From contig JAPNUR010000002.1 in NCBI GenBank assembly GCA_026627385.1, positions 1 to 64,000 of the forward strand: 64,000 bases of DNA, given 5' to 3'. The stretch is from Bacillota bacterium. GTDB taxonomy: Bacteria > Bacillota > Sulfobacillia > Sulfobacillales > Sulfobacillaceae. Shown in pieces: positions 51,501 to 60,388 of this stretch. The translations under genes and the position numbers were made by a program. The notes beneath the pieces are model-generated. The model ran no database searches. It was not told the origin of the DNA and worked only from the letters and a program-made list of their open reading frames with translations. Numbering within the stretch: position 1 is the stretch's first letter; the number at the start of each line of letters is the position of its first letter.

Positions 51501-53093
51501 GTGCCAGATGTCTATTTATACGATACCACGCTTCGCGACGGAACCCAGCGCCGCGGCATTAGCTTATCGCTTGAAGACAAGATTCGCATCGCGGAGCTCC
51601 TCGACCAGTACGGTGTAGACTACATTGAAGGCGGATGGCCAGCATCCAATCCTAAAGACACGGCTTTTTTCCACGCGATGAAGGGCCGTCTCCAGCATGC
51701 GCGCCTCGCGGCGTTTGGCAGTACCCGACGCAAGGACATCCCGGTCCAGGATGATGCCAACTTGCGTGCGATTGTGGACCTCGATGTGCCAACCGCGACC
51801 TTGTTCGGCAAAGCCTCGCGCTTTCAAGCCGAAAAGATTTTGGAAACGACCGTTGAGGAAAATTTGCGGATGGTGGAAGAGTCTTGCCGCTTTTTAGTCG
51901 ATCATGGTCTTGAAGTGGTGTTTGATGCGGAACATTATTTCGACGGCTTCAAGGCAGATCCCGAGTACGCGCTGGCGGTAGTCCGGGCCGCAGTCAATGG
52001 CGGTGCCGCATGGGTGGTGCTCTGCGATACCAATGGCGGGAGCCTTCCCGACGCGATTCACGAAGGGGTGGCGGCAGCGCGCCAGTTCGTAAACGTCCAG
52101 CTGGGCATTCATGCCCACGACGATGCGGGGCTGGCCGTGGCCAATTCCTTGGAGGCAGTCCGTGCGGGGGCCGTGATGGTACAGGGCACCATTAACGGAT
52201 ACGGGGAGCGGTGCGGCAACGCCAATCTGGTCACGATTTGGCCCAACTTAGTGTGGAAAATGGGCCTCGAAGCAGGAAAACCAGAACGGTTGCGGGACTT
52301 AACCCACTTATCGCGCGTGGTGGCCGAAATTGCCAACTTAGCGCCAAACGAGTCTCAGCCCTATGTGGGAGAAAATGCCTTTACGCATAAGGCGGGAGTT
52401 CACGCGGGCGCTGTCCGCAAATACCCCGAGGCCTATGAACACGTGCCGCCCGACAGCGTAGGGCAAACGCGGCACATCTTAGTATCCGAGTTGGCCGGGC
52501 GGTCCAATTTCCTTTACCACTTTGATGGCCTGGATCTGCCGCCAGAGCATTTGACCCGACTCGTGGAACGCGTCAAGCAGCTGGAAGCGCAAGGATACCA
52601 ATTTGAGGATGCAGAGTCGTCAATGCGCCTCATGGTGGAGCGGTCCCTTGAGCGGGTGCCCGCGTATTTTCACATTGATCGCTTTCATGCGTCGGTCACC
52701 CACGATTCGTCCTCCATTTGCGAGGCGACGGTCCGCGTGCGGGTCGCGGACCGCCATTACGTGGAAGTCGGGGAAGGCGCGGGGCCGGTCCACGCGTTAG
52801 ACGAAGCGCTGCGCAAGGCGTTGCGCCGGGAATACCCTGTCATTGACGAACTCCGGCTAACGGATTACAAGGTCCGCGTGTTGGACGGGCAGGACGCAAC
52901 GGCCGCGGCGGTGCGCGTCTGGATCCGCTCGGATTACCGTGGCGAGGTGATTCAGACCGTCGGGGTGTCGCGCAATATCCTGGTGGCGTCGTGGGATGCC
53001 CTGCTTGACGCCGTGAATTACCTCTTATGGAGCCAAAAGGTGCCGAATCGCCATGAGAACCCGCTAGCAGAGACCTTGGCGCCCTCGCATTAA
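51501..53093 (+). CDS. cimA: (R)-citramalate synthase
   Basis: A 530-residue enzyme condensing pyruvate with acetyl-CoA, the threonine-independent route to isoleucine. The N-terminus YLYDTTLRDGTQRRGISLS carries the catalytic Arg and metal Asp; metal-binding HAHDDAGLAVANS and the C-terminal LeuA-type regulatory domain (SSSICEATVRVRVADRHYVE) are present. The GTG at 51501 lies seven bases after AGGAGGG; a GTG one codon earlier or an ATG at 51462 are less likely. A TATACT -10-like hexamer is at 51445-51450. The gene begins right after the accessory island and converges on the Hyf-like cluster. Confidence 0.93.
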   Translation: MPDVYLYDTTLRDGTQRRGISLSLEDKIRIAELLDQYGVDYIEGGWPASNPKDTAFFHAMKGRLQHARLAAFGSTRRKDIPVQDDANLRAIVDLDVPTATLFGKASRFQAEKILETTVEENLRMVEESCRFLVDHGLEVVFDAEHYFDGFKADPEYALAVVRAAVNGGAAWVVLCDTNGGSLPDAIHEGVAAARQFVNVQLGIHAHDDAGLAVANSLEAVRAGAVMVQGTINGYGERCGNANLVTIWPNLVWKMGLEAGKPERLRDLTHLSRVVAEIANLAPNESQPYVGENAFTHKAGVHAGAVRKYPEAYEHVPPDSVGQTRHILVSELAGRSNFLYHFDGLDLPPEHLTRLVERVKQLEAQGYQFEDAESSMRLMVERSLERVPAYFHIDRFHASVTHDSSSICEATVRVRVADRHYVEVGEGAGPVHALDEALRKALRREYPVIDELRLTDYKVRVLDGQDATAAAVRVWIRSDYRGEVIQTVGVSRNILVASWDALLDAVNYLLWSQKVPNRHENPLAETLAPSH

Positions 53094-53104
53094 GAACGGG
53101 GTTT

Positions 53105-55162
53105 TTAGCGTAGGACCAACGCGACACAGATGGCGAGTAAGGCGCTAAGCCATACCCAGGCGATATACTGGTTGACGCGCCCCGACTGCATGCGTCGGAT
53201 TTGCGCGGCCACCCATTGCGCTGTGACCAGCAAGGGGCGATAGCCCTGCTCTTCGAGGCGGTAGATGATGGTGTGCCGGTAAAAGTGGACGCCGCTCGTG
53301 TGCGTGCGCGCACGCTCCAACCCATAAAAGCGGGCAAAGGCCAAGCGAATAGGGTGGGTAAACCCTTCCGCAGACCAGCTGGCGCGGGCCACAAGCGGTT
53401 CGGCGCCGCCGTTCCAGGGATTGACCAAGCGCATCCCTCGATGTCGGCGAAAGCCGTAGCGAATAAGGGCGACAATGCTGGTCAAAAAGAGCGCCATCCA
53501 CCAGAGCACGTAAGGGTTGTTGACACTAAAGGCCTGGGGAAAAAACTCGCTGCCTGGCGCCCCAGGGGCCCGGATCAGGTTGACCCCAATGGGAATCAGG
53601 GGCGCTGCGCTGGAAGGCTGGAGATAGCTGGGTGCGATGACGGCGGCTTGGGTGGTGAGATAGCTCGCCAGAAGATGGTTCACCCAGGGGAGAAGCCACG
53701 GGACGCCTGGTCCGGCCACGAACGCCGTGACTAATGGCAAGACGAGCCCCACTCCCCATGCGCGCGAAGTCTCGGTCGGGGCGGTTTTCGTCCGACGCGG
53801 CATGCCTAGAAAGATGAAGCCGTACCAACGAAGGTAAGCCGCGACCCCTATCGCGGCGCTTAACGCTAACACGGCACCCGCGACCATGAGTCCCAGATGA
53901 ATGGCGGCGTGGCTGGGCCCGGTCAGCGGCTTTAACACACTTTCGAGAAGGAGCCATTCGCCCACAAATCCTCCCAGCGGCGGAAATGCCCCCAGCGCCG
54001 CGACGGCCAGCAAGGCGGCGATGCCCGCCGTGCGCGAATCATGAATGAGCCCGCCGAGCCCATCCAGCATCTGACTCCAGCGCCCGCTGTAATCGGTGAC
54101 TGCAAAGAGGACGAATTTGCTGCCCGCGTGCACTATCAAGAGGATAACGGCGGCGTCCAGCGCCAAAGAGGCCACCACATTGGATGGATCCGTCCATGAG
54201 GCAATACGCCAAATCGCCATGGCGCTAAAGACCATACCCATGATTTCTAAGGTTGAGTAAGCCAAGATGCGCTTGACATGGCGGGACACCACGCTGTAAA
54301 GGGCGCCAGAGAAGGTGCCTAACACCCCTAGCACCAACAAGATGACCGCCCAGGCTACCCCATGGCGACCGGCGATGGAAATAAAGGCAAGAATGCCGCT
54401 CACGGCCAATGCGGTGATGAGGCCGGAAAACACCCCGGCCACCATGCCCGGCGCTTCCGGTTCGGCGGCGGGCATCCAGATCATGACGGGAAATAACCCA
54501 GCTTTGACGCCAAAGGCCAGGACCGCCAGGATCATGATGATGTTGGCGGTCAGCGGATCGTGCGCCAGGGCGCTGGTTTTTAGCGCGGTAAAGCTGTCGT
54601 TGAGGAGCACCGCGTGGGTCGGAATCAACCAAACAATCGCGACTAAAAGCAGTATACCCCCAAACTCGGAGAGCGCGAGTAACGTCCAACCGGCATTAAA
54701 CACGGACCGGGAACGGCGGGTGGTGACGAGACCCAAATATGTCACGGCAGAGAGAAATTCCCAGCTGATGATGAGCATTAGCCCATCCCCGCTCCAGAGG
54801 TACACTCCCACAGCACTTAACAAAGGGATTAACGCATAAAAGATTCTCTGGGCATCGGGCCGCTCCATGGCGAGAAGCGCACTCGCGAAAAAGAGAAGGC
54901 CAGCGAGAAAAGACCATAACGCCGCAAACGGCAAGGGCCTAAAGGTGAGCGTAGGCCAAGGCGCAGGTAATGCCCAGTAAGTGGCGGATGCCCCATTGAC
55001 AGAGAAGGCCATGACGCAGAGCGCGATGGCCCCTAGGAGGAGGAACCCGAAAAGCCAAAGCCGGCTTCCCCGTTTGGAACCGACGTAAGCTGTGACCCCT
55101 CCGCCAACCAACGTAACAACCACATATCCGAGCCAACCCAACGTCCAATCGGCACCGTTCAT
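53105..55162 (-). CDS. HyfB-type antiporter-like subunit of a group 4 hydrogenase-related complex
   Basis: A 685-residue membrane protein of the NuoL/MrpA-type family as in hydrogenase-4 HyfB/HycC. Proton-path residues are kept: Glu in LIISWEFLSAVTYLG, Lys in FGVKAGLFPVMIWMP and Lys in SRHVKRILAYSTLEIMG. The C-terminal stretch (NPWNGGAEPLVARASWSAEG) is HyfB-typical and ends in a last helix. The start overlaps the previous gene's stop (ATGA). Last gene of the six-gene cluster, an unusual place because hyfB normally leads. It is probably an active proton or cation channel module. Confidence 0.88.
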   Translation of the reverse strand: MNGADWTLGWLGYVVVTLVGGGVTAYVGSKRGSRLWLFGFLLLGAIALCVMAFSVNGASATYWALPAPWPTLTFRPLPFAALWSFLAGLLFFASALLAMERPDAQRIFYALIPLLSAVGVYLWSGDGLMLIISWEFLSAVTYLGLVTTRRSRSVFNAGWTLLALSEFGGILLLVAIVWLIPTHAVLLNDSFTALKTSALAHDPLTANIIMILAVLAFGVKAGLFPVMIWMPAAEPEAPGMVAGVFSGLITALAVSGILAFISIAGRHGVAWAVILLVLGVLGTFSGALYSVVSRHVKRILAYSTLEIMGMVFSAMAIWRIASWTDPSNVVASLALDAAVILLIVHAGSKFVLFAVTDYSGRWSQMLDGLGGLIHDSRTAGIAALLAVAALGAFPPLGGFVGEWLLLESVLKPLTGPSHAAIHLGLMVAGAVLALSAAIGVAAYLRWYGFIFLGMPRRTKTAPTETSRAWGVGLVLPLVTAFVAGPGVPWLLPWVNHLLASYLTTQAAVIAPSYLQPSSAAPLIPIGVNLIRAPGAPGSEFFPQAFSVNNPYVLWWMALFLTSIVALIRYGFRRHRGMRLVNPWNGGAEPLVARASWSAEGFTHPIRLAFARFYGLERARTHTSGVHFYRHTIIYRLEEQGYRPLLVTAQWVAAQIRRMQSGRVNQYIAWVWLSALLAICVALVLR

Positions 55163-55764
55163 CGGGACTCTCCTTTGACAAGCTCATATTGTTTCTCGGC
55201 GTGTGATGCGCCATCGCGGTGAGGAAGGGGAGGCGGCTCGCCTTCTATAGCCGCCCAGAGGCCGCGCAAAATGTCGGCCGGCGTGGGGGGACATCCCGCA
55301 ATGTTCACCTGCACGGGGATGACGCTATCCAATCGGCCCCGCACCCCGGGGGCATCGCGAAAAACCCATCCGTCAATGGCACATGTGCCCAAGGCGACGA
55401 CGCGCTTAGGGGCGGTCATCTGCTCGTACGTCGCCACAATGACGGGGATCATGGCTTCGGTCACCACTCCTGTCACGACCAAAATGTCCGCATGTTTCGG
55501 CGACGGGGTGAAACTAAACCCATAACGGGAAAAGTCGTAGTCGGGGCTGGTCAACAGCCCGAGCTCCGATTCGCAGCCGTTGCAGGATCCGCCGTCCACA
55601 TGGCGCAGGGCAACAGAACGGCGGTAAAAAGGGCCCTCAGGCACGGTGACGGTATGCACCGCGCCGCTGTCTGCCATACGCGCCACCGTGGGATCAGGCT
55701 CGGTCGGAAAACCCGTGGTAAACGGACGCCGGACAATATGTCGTAACCAATGCCAGTAGTACAT
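55159..55764 (-). CDS. HyfI/HycG-type small subunit (NuoB-like, [4Fe-4S])
   Basis: A 201-residue electron-transfer subunit. All cluster cysteines are present: GGSCNGCESE, LGTCAIDG and IAGCPPTPADIL. The N-terminus (RHIVRRPFTTGFPTEPDP) resembles the linker segment found in group 4 hydrogenase operons. GGGAGGCG precedes the ATG. Retaining the proximal cluster while the partner HyfG lacks its nickel ligands suggests that electron transfer continues to some other acceptor, perhaps a quinone. Confidence 0.9.
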   Translation of the reverse strand: MYYWHWLRHIVRRPFTTGFPTEPDPTVARMADSGAVHTVTVPEGPFYRRSVALRHVDGGSCNGCESELGLLTSPDYDFSRYGFSFTPSPKHADILVVTGVVTEAMIPVIVATYEQMTAPKRVVALGTCAIDGWVFRDAPGVRGRLDSVIPVQVNIAGCPPTPADILRGLWAAIEGEPPPLPHRDGASHAEKQYELVKGESR

Positions 55765-55776
55765 ACACGCCTCCCG

Positions 55777-57228
55777 CTAACCGTCCCAACCCGATACCGA
55801 CAATGAAAAACTGGCATCGATGATGGGAAAATCTTGCATAATATTATGATTGGCCATGGCCTCCGGTACGGCGGACCAGTTGCGCATGGACGGGGTGGCC
55901 ACCGCCAAGTGTTCAATGCGGCCGCTGTCCTTGTGCGGATAAAGACCGTACACTAAGAGCCCACGGGGCGCTTCGACAATCCCTAGCCCAGGGGAATACA
56001 GCGGGGGGCCCTTGAGCATTTGAAGCACACGGGCTGCTTGAACTCCCGTATCGAGATCGCGCCATTCCTCGAGGAGAATGCGGGCTAATGACAGACTTAC
56101 GCTTAACTCCCGCACGCGCACCTGAAAACGCGCATAGGCGTCGCCGCTCGTCTCCACACAAGGTTGAATGGGGTGACTGACATAGGCTACATACGGGAGG
56201 GCCTGACGCACGTCGAACGATACGCCGCTCGCGCGGCCAACGGGGCCCACCGGGCGGACTTGGGCAACCGTTGAAGCGGGGATGACGCCGGCTCCATGCA
56301 AGCGGTCAAGAAACGAGGGCGTGTTGAGAAGCCCTGACGCAATGTCAGAGCTTTGGCGATACACGGTCGCTAAGGTGTTGAGAGCCCAGGTAACGTCAGC
56401 CTTCTGAGGCCACTGGGTGAGCTGAACCCCGCCCGGGACAATGAGGTCGCGCAGATAGCGGTGGCCAAAGAGGCGATAATTTAGGCGCAATACGAGTTCT
56501 TTGAGGTGAAGATATTCCATTTGCGGCAGGGGTAATCCGGTGGACACCGCTAACACGGCCAAATCGCCCAGGTGGCTGACAATGCGTTCGAGTTCGGCAA
56601 AAAGGGTGCGCAATAGGGTGTGCGTGGGGGAAACCGAAATGTCCCACGCCTTCTCCACTGCGAGGGCCATGGCCAAGGTGTGGTGCACGTTGGACGTGGT
56701 GGTAAAGCGCGTCACGACGGGCCACGCCTCGTCGATATACCGGCCGACGACTAGCGTGCGCACGTGGCGCCTCTTAAAACCTGCGCGGAGATCCACGTGA
56801 ATCATCTCATCGCCCATGACCGCAAGACGATATTCTACCGATTCGGCAACATCCGCGCGCACGGGCCCGAGGGGGTAGAAAAACACCCCTTTGCCGCGCA
56901 CCACTGGGGACCCCGAAGACCACGGCAAGGCGGGCCACGTGCGAGCGATGAAGGGTTCTGCGTTCTCCGTTTCCCGAATTCCGACGCGGGAAGGTGCGGG
57001 ATCCGCAGCCCACACCGAATCGGGAGAAGGGGGGCGCCAGACAAGCTGCGTGACGCGGTGCGCGTCCGGATCCAGTCCCCAGACGCTGAGGCTCTGGTTA
57101 TGCGCGTCTAACAGCAGCGTTTCGATACCTTCTGCTCGCTCGGCTTGCCAGGCTTGAAGCCACTCACCATATTCGCCGCCGTGAGTTCCAGCAAAAAATA
57201 CTTCTTGGGCTAATCGGTTGTCAGCCAC
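55777..57228 (-). CDS. HyfG/HycE-type large subunit lacking all nickel-binding cysteines
   Basis: A 483-residue protein related to NuoCD and the large subunit of group 4 hydrogenases; residues 1-110 correspond to the NuoC-like part. In hydrogenases the first metal motif reads RxCGxC before a conserved SHTLAxxLAVE segment; here it is RFTTTSNVHHTLAMALAVE (174-192) with no cysteine. The C-terminal DPCxxC is replaced by DASFSLSVSG near 471-480. Only one cysteine (IQPCVETSG) remains in the protein. It cannot hold a NiFe centre and matches the energy-converting hydrogenase-related (Ehr) idea. GTG start after AAAGGAG. Confidence 0.88.
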   Translation of the reverse strand: MADNRLAQEVFFAGTHGGEYGEWLQAWQAERAEGIETLLLDAHNQSLSVWGLDPDAHRVTQLVWRPPSPDSVWAADPAPSRVGIRETENAEPFIARTWPALPWSSGSPVVRGKGVFFYPLGPVRADVAESVEYRLAVMGDEMIHVDLRAGFKRRHVRTLVVGRYIDEAWPVVTRFTTTSNVHHTLAMALAVEKAWDISVSPTHTLLRTLFAELERIVSHLGDLAVLAVSTGLPLPQMEYLHLKELVLRLNYRLFGHRYLRDLIVPGGVQLTQWPQKADVTWALNTLATVYRQSSDIASGLLNTPSFLDRLHGAGVIPASTVAQVRPVGPVGRASGVSFDVRQALPYVAYVSHPIQPCVETSGDAYARFQVRVRELSVSLSLARILLEEWRDLDTGVQAARVLQMLKGPPLYSPGLGIVEAPRGLLVYGLYPHKDSGRIEHLAVATPSMRNWSAVPEAMANHNIMQDFPIIDASFSLSVSGWDG

Positions 57229-57246
57229 AGACTTGCTCCTTTCCCG

Positions 57247-58689
57247 TCAAAGATTGACCTGTCCCAAATGGGCTGTCAATTGCGTCCAAAGCGGGTGGAC
57301 AAGAAGCGGCAGGCCCACGCCGCCCACCAGCACCAACACGGCTAACAGAGCTGACGGCGCGATGAGCACAGCCGGCTCCCGAATCGGATGGCGTGGCGGG
57401 GCGTCAGCCGGGCCGGGGGTAAATAGCCACTCCGGAATGCGCTTCGCGAGGGCAATGAAGATCACAATGAGGAGGCCAGCGGCGATAAACGCAAAGGGGC
57501 GATCGCTGGCCACATGAAAACCGCCCGCCAAAATGAGCCATTCGCTCCAAAACGGGGCAAAGGGAGGCAACCCCACCACGGCGGCCGCTCCTAAGGCCAA
57601 CAGTCCGCCGCTCCACGGTGTGCGGGTGAGGACCGCGCGGGCCCCCTCGTGCGTGGTCGACGTGTGGTAGAGCAGCCGCACTGTGCCCGCGTTGTGAAAG
57701 AGGAGCGTTTTCGTGGCCGCATGGGTCCAAATGTGAAGCGCCGCTCCAATGAGCGCAATGCCCCCAAATCCGACCCCGAGTGCGATGAGCCCAATGTGCT
57801 CAATGCTGGAATAGGCCCAAAGCCGCTTGAGATCGCGCTGAAATCCCACAAATGCGGCGGCTACGACGAGGGAGAAGAGCCCCAAGAGAATCAGGCTATC
57901 TTTTAGCACGTCAACGGGGACAATGTGGGAGAGCACGAGGTCGAGGCGGTAGATGATGACCACACCACCCGCCAGCTTTAAGCCGGACAACAACGCAGAG
58001 ACGGGAGAAGGGGCCTCGCTGTGGGCATCGGGAAGCCAGGTGTGAAACGGCGCGAGTCCAGCCTTGGTGGCATACCCAATAAGCGCTAAGAGTGCGCCAA
58101 TCAGTGCCCAGCGTTGATGGACGACATTTAGCGAGGCGGTGGCTGCTGACGGGTGCCACGACCAGAGGGGGATGTGCGCCGCCGCCAAGGCGAGGACAGT
58201 GCCCAGCAAGGCGATGAGGCCGCCCACCTCGGTGACCATCACGTATTTCCAGGCGGCTTCCAATGACCGCGATTGTTTGGGGACGGCTACGAGCACGACG
58301 CTCGACAAGGTGGCGACCTCCATCGCGATCCAGAGATAGAGAAAGTTGGTCCAGATGCCGAGCGCGATGAGCGACGCCACGAAGATGAGAAAGAAGCCGT
58401 AATAAATCCGCACTTGCGCTAAGGACCAGCCGTGCTCCCGGGCTTCGCGCTCGATGTAAGGGACGGAATACCAGAGGCCAAAAATGGAAAAAACGGCCAT
58501 GGTGAGAAAGAGCCAGCCCGAGAGCGGCCCTGATGTCGTTAAGAGGTGGGCGGCCTGGGCTATCAGGGCTGCAATCAGGTAGAAAAGGGCGAGACTGCCG
58601 GTCCAGGCGATGCGAGCGCGCGGCAGGATGAAGCTGATGAGAGCCAAGGCCCCGATCCCAAGGGGTATTACCCAAGTAGCCGTAATCAT
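57247..58689 (-). CDS. HyfF-type antiporter-like membrane subunit
   Basis: A 480-residue NuoN/MrpD-like protein, second proton-pump-type subunit of the complex. Conserved Glu in LWIAMEVATLSSVVL, Lys in IGYATKAGLAPFHTWLPDAH and Lys in QRDLKRLWAYSSIEHIG indicate an intact proton path. Its ATG overlaps the stop of the HyfE-type gene. Together with the HyfB-type protein the complex has two pump-like subunits, as in hydrogenase-4 rather than the smaller Ech type. Confidence 0.9.
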   Translation of the reverse strand: MITATWVIPLGIGALALISFILPRARIAWTGSLALFYLIAALIAQAAHLLTTSGPLSGWLFLTMAVFSIFGLWYSVPYIEREAREHGWSLAQVRIYYGFFLIFVASLIALGIWTNFLYLWIAMEVATLSSVVLVAVPKQSRSLEAAWKYVMVTEVGGLIALLGTVLALAAAHIPLWSWHPSAATASLNVVHQRWALIGALLALIGYATKAGLAPFHTWLPDAHSEAPSPVSALLSGLKLAGGVVIIYRLDLVLSHIVPVDVLKDSLILLGLFSLVVAAAFVGFQRDLKRLWAYSSIEHIGLIALGVGFGGIALIGAALHIWTHAATKTLLFHNAGTVRLLYHTSTTHEGARAVLTRTPWSGGLLALGAAAVVGLPPFAPFWSEWLILAGGFHVASDRPFAFIAAGLLIVIFIALAKRIPEWLFTPGPADAPPRHPIREPAVLIAPSALLAVLVLVGGVGLPLLVHPLWTQLTAHLGQVNL

Positions 58690-59312
58690 CCGGTAAGTTC
58701 CTCCAATTGGCGGACATCGAGGGATGGCTTGATGGCGCGAATCCAGCGCGCCAATAGCGCCAAGACGAGTGCCAAAGCTAAGGTGACGAGCGTGACGGCC
58801 ATGACGTCAGTGGCCGGCAGCGCGGGGGATACAAGACCGATGCTGGCTCCCACCACCGTGTCCAGACTGAGTAGCCCCCATAGCATGCTCCAGACTTCGT
58901 AGCGCGACGTCGTATGCAACAGCGCGACCAACAGCGCAGCGAGTAAAATGCCCGACGCGGTCGGGTGGGGCAAGCCCAACTCGGCCAACAGGTACCCGCC
59001 GGCACTGAAGAGTGCGGCCAGCATCAAGAGTGTGGTGGTCCCGACGGGACTCTTGGCGCTGTAGCCGGGGGTGTTGCCACGAAATCCGCGATGGATGCTC
59101 CACGGCACAACGACGACTTTGACGACAATGATGAGGGCCACACTGGCCCACAACAGGGGACGGGTTTGGGTCCACGCGGATAGGGCCACGAGGGCTGCCT
59201 CGCCCAACGCCTGAAGTCGGTACAACGTGGTGGTCGACCGGGGAGACTTGACAATCATCATCCCGATGGCAGCCAGCCAAATGATGGCCGCTGCCAGGTG
59301 AGAAAGAGACAC
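58686..59312 (-). CDS. HyfE-type small membrane subunit
   Basis: A 208-residue protein with about six hydrophobic segments, matching hydrogenase-4 HyfE, whose C-terminal part is NuoK-like. GTG start with AAAGGAGGAGC upstream, 15 nt after the HyfC-type gene. HyfE is one of the subunits that distinguish formate-hydrogenlyase-2-like and Ehr complexes from the simpler hydrogenase-3. Confidence 0.85.
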   Translation of the reverse strand: MSLSHLAAAIIWLAAIGMMIVKSPRSTTTLYRLQALGEAALVALSAWTQTRPLLWASVALIIVVKVVVVPWSIHRGFRGNTPGYSAKSPVGTTTLLMLAALFSAGGYLLAELGLPHPTASGILLAALLVALLHTTSRYEVWSMLWGLLSLDTVVGASIGLVSPALPATDVMAVTLVTLALALVLALLARWIRAIKPSLDVRQLEELTG

Positions 59313-59327
59313 TGGTGCTCCTCCTTT

Positions 59328-60263
59328 CTAAAGGTTGGCAGCCAATCCGCCCAAGGCCGCAAGGACGATGGCTGCCATTAAAAAGTCGACATTGCGGATT
59401 AAGCGCAGTTTGGCAAATCCCGCTTCAATGCTGACCACCACGAGGCCGATGACCGTGGTTTTGGCGGCGACGGCCACCATCGCCGCCATGAGATGAGCCA
59501 GCCCCAGCGACGATGAGAGGCCCCACGGGGTGATGAGCACATTAGCCAAAATGAGGCTTAAGATCAGGTATTTCATTTGCCCACCCCATTCATAGAGTGC
59601 CAAGTCGACGCCGCTGGATTCAAAGATGCGCGCAGGGTCTATCATCGAGAGCTCTTGGCTGGTCGAGGGATTGTCAACCGGAATCCGTCCCGCTTCGGCG
59701 ATGAGGAGAAGGAACCAGCCCACCACGATGAGGAGATGGGCAGGGCTCAGTAGCCAGAGACGCGACGCGAACGTTTGGTTCACGATAAAGGGGATGGTCG
59801 CCTTGGCGGCTGACGCCGCCACAAACACCAGCAGCAGCGACAAGGGTTCAGTAAAGGCCGCGATCAAGCGAATCCGGCTCACGCCGAGAATAGGGTACAC
59901 GCTGCCACTGTCGAGCGCGGCGAGTAACAGTGCCAAACCGCCGCCTCCCAAAATCATGCCCCCCGCCAGCATGTCGCCCATCCAGGCAAACGGCAGCGGA
60001 AAGGTGGTTAACACCGGAATGAGCATGGCTACTAAGAGTGGCGCGACAAAGTAAATAATGGGTGCCCATTCCGAAATAACGCTGGTGTAGCGGCTGCGGA
60101 CCGTTTCCTTGAGGGCCCACTTCCACAAGTCCCGATAGGGTTGCCAAATAGGCGGCCCATGGCGTCGCGCGAGGCGCGCGCGGTAGCGCTCCATGAGGCC
60201 CTTCAAGAGGGGCGCAAAGGCTAACACAAAAACGACTTGCAAGACCTGAGCTAGATAGTCCAT
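59328..60263 (-). CDS. HyfC-type membrane anchor subunit (NuoH-like)
   Basis: A 311-residue membrane subunit, the hydrogenase-branch counterpart of NuoH. The conserved cytoplasmic loop is seen in IPVDNPSTSQELSMIDPARI and DLALYEWGGQMKYL. It would bind the HyfG/HyfI electron-transfer arm. First gene of the cluster; its ATG follows the riboswitch-terminator leader by about 30 nt. No strong Shine-Dalgarno is seen; GGGGTGAG lies just before the ATG. Confidence 0.9.
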   Translation of the reverse strand: MDYLAQVLQVVFVLAFAPLLKGLMERYRARLARRHGPPIWQPYRDLWKWALKETVRSRYTSVISEWAPIIYFVAPLLVAMLIPVLTTFPLPFAWMGDMLAGGMILGGGGLALLLAALDSGSVYPILGVSRIRLIAAFTEPLSLLLVFVAASAAKATIPFIVNQTFASRLWLLSPAHLLIVVGWFLLLIAEAGRIPVDNPSTSQELSMIDPARIFESSGVDLALYEWGGQMKYLILSLILANVLITPWGLSSSLGLAHLMAAMVAVAAKTTVIGLVVVSIEAGFAKLRLIRNVDFLMAAIVLAALGGLAANL

Positions 60264-60292
60264 GTCTCACCCCGACTCGACAAAGTTGACAT

Positions 60293-60343
60293 AAAAAAGC
60301 AGCCGTCAACGACTCCGTTGCGTAGGAGTCATCAACCCGGCTG
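60293..60343 (-). terminator. Riboswitch-controlled intrinsic terminator before the Hyf-like cluster
   Basis: On the minus strand the left arm (60343-60325) pairs with the right arm (60316-60300) around an eight-base loop, with CAGCCG/CGGCTG at the base and GACTCC/GGAGTC at the top, wobble pairs between. Six T residues (60298-60293) follow. The left arm is shared with the 3' part of the aptamer, so aptamer folding and terminator folding exclude each other. Confidence 0.85.
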
Positions 60344-60382
60344 GGTAGTTTCGGAAATGATTCCGCGGTGGATTCCATCACC
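60322..60382 (-). promoter_or_regulatory. Fluoride (crcB-type) riboswitch aptamer
   Basis: Minus-strand RNA from 60382. GGTG (60382-60379) and CACC (60370-60367) form the pseudoknot pair around ATGGAATC. AAACT (60351-60347) is followed by an ACCC/GGGT hairpin, then TGATGACTCCTAC (60334-60322), the conserved 3' box that pairs with GGAATC upstream. This matches the known fluoride riboswitch fold and its AAACT and TGATGxCxxCTAC boxes. An extra short hairpin-like insert (GGAATCATTTCC) sits between halves. Ligand binding should prevent the overlapping terminator, turning the six-gene cluster on. Confidence 0.85.
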
Positions 60383-60388
60383 ATCCAC

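Noticed and set aside
53105-60263. Calling the cluster a formate hydrogenlyase or hydrogenase-4
   Set aside because: The large subunit has none of the four nickel-ligand cysteines and no formate dehydrogenase or ferredoxin subunit is present.
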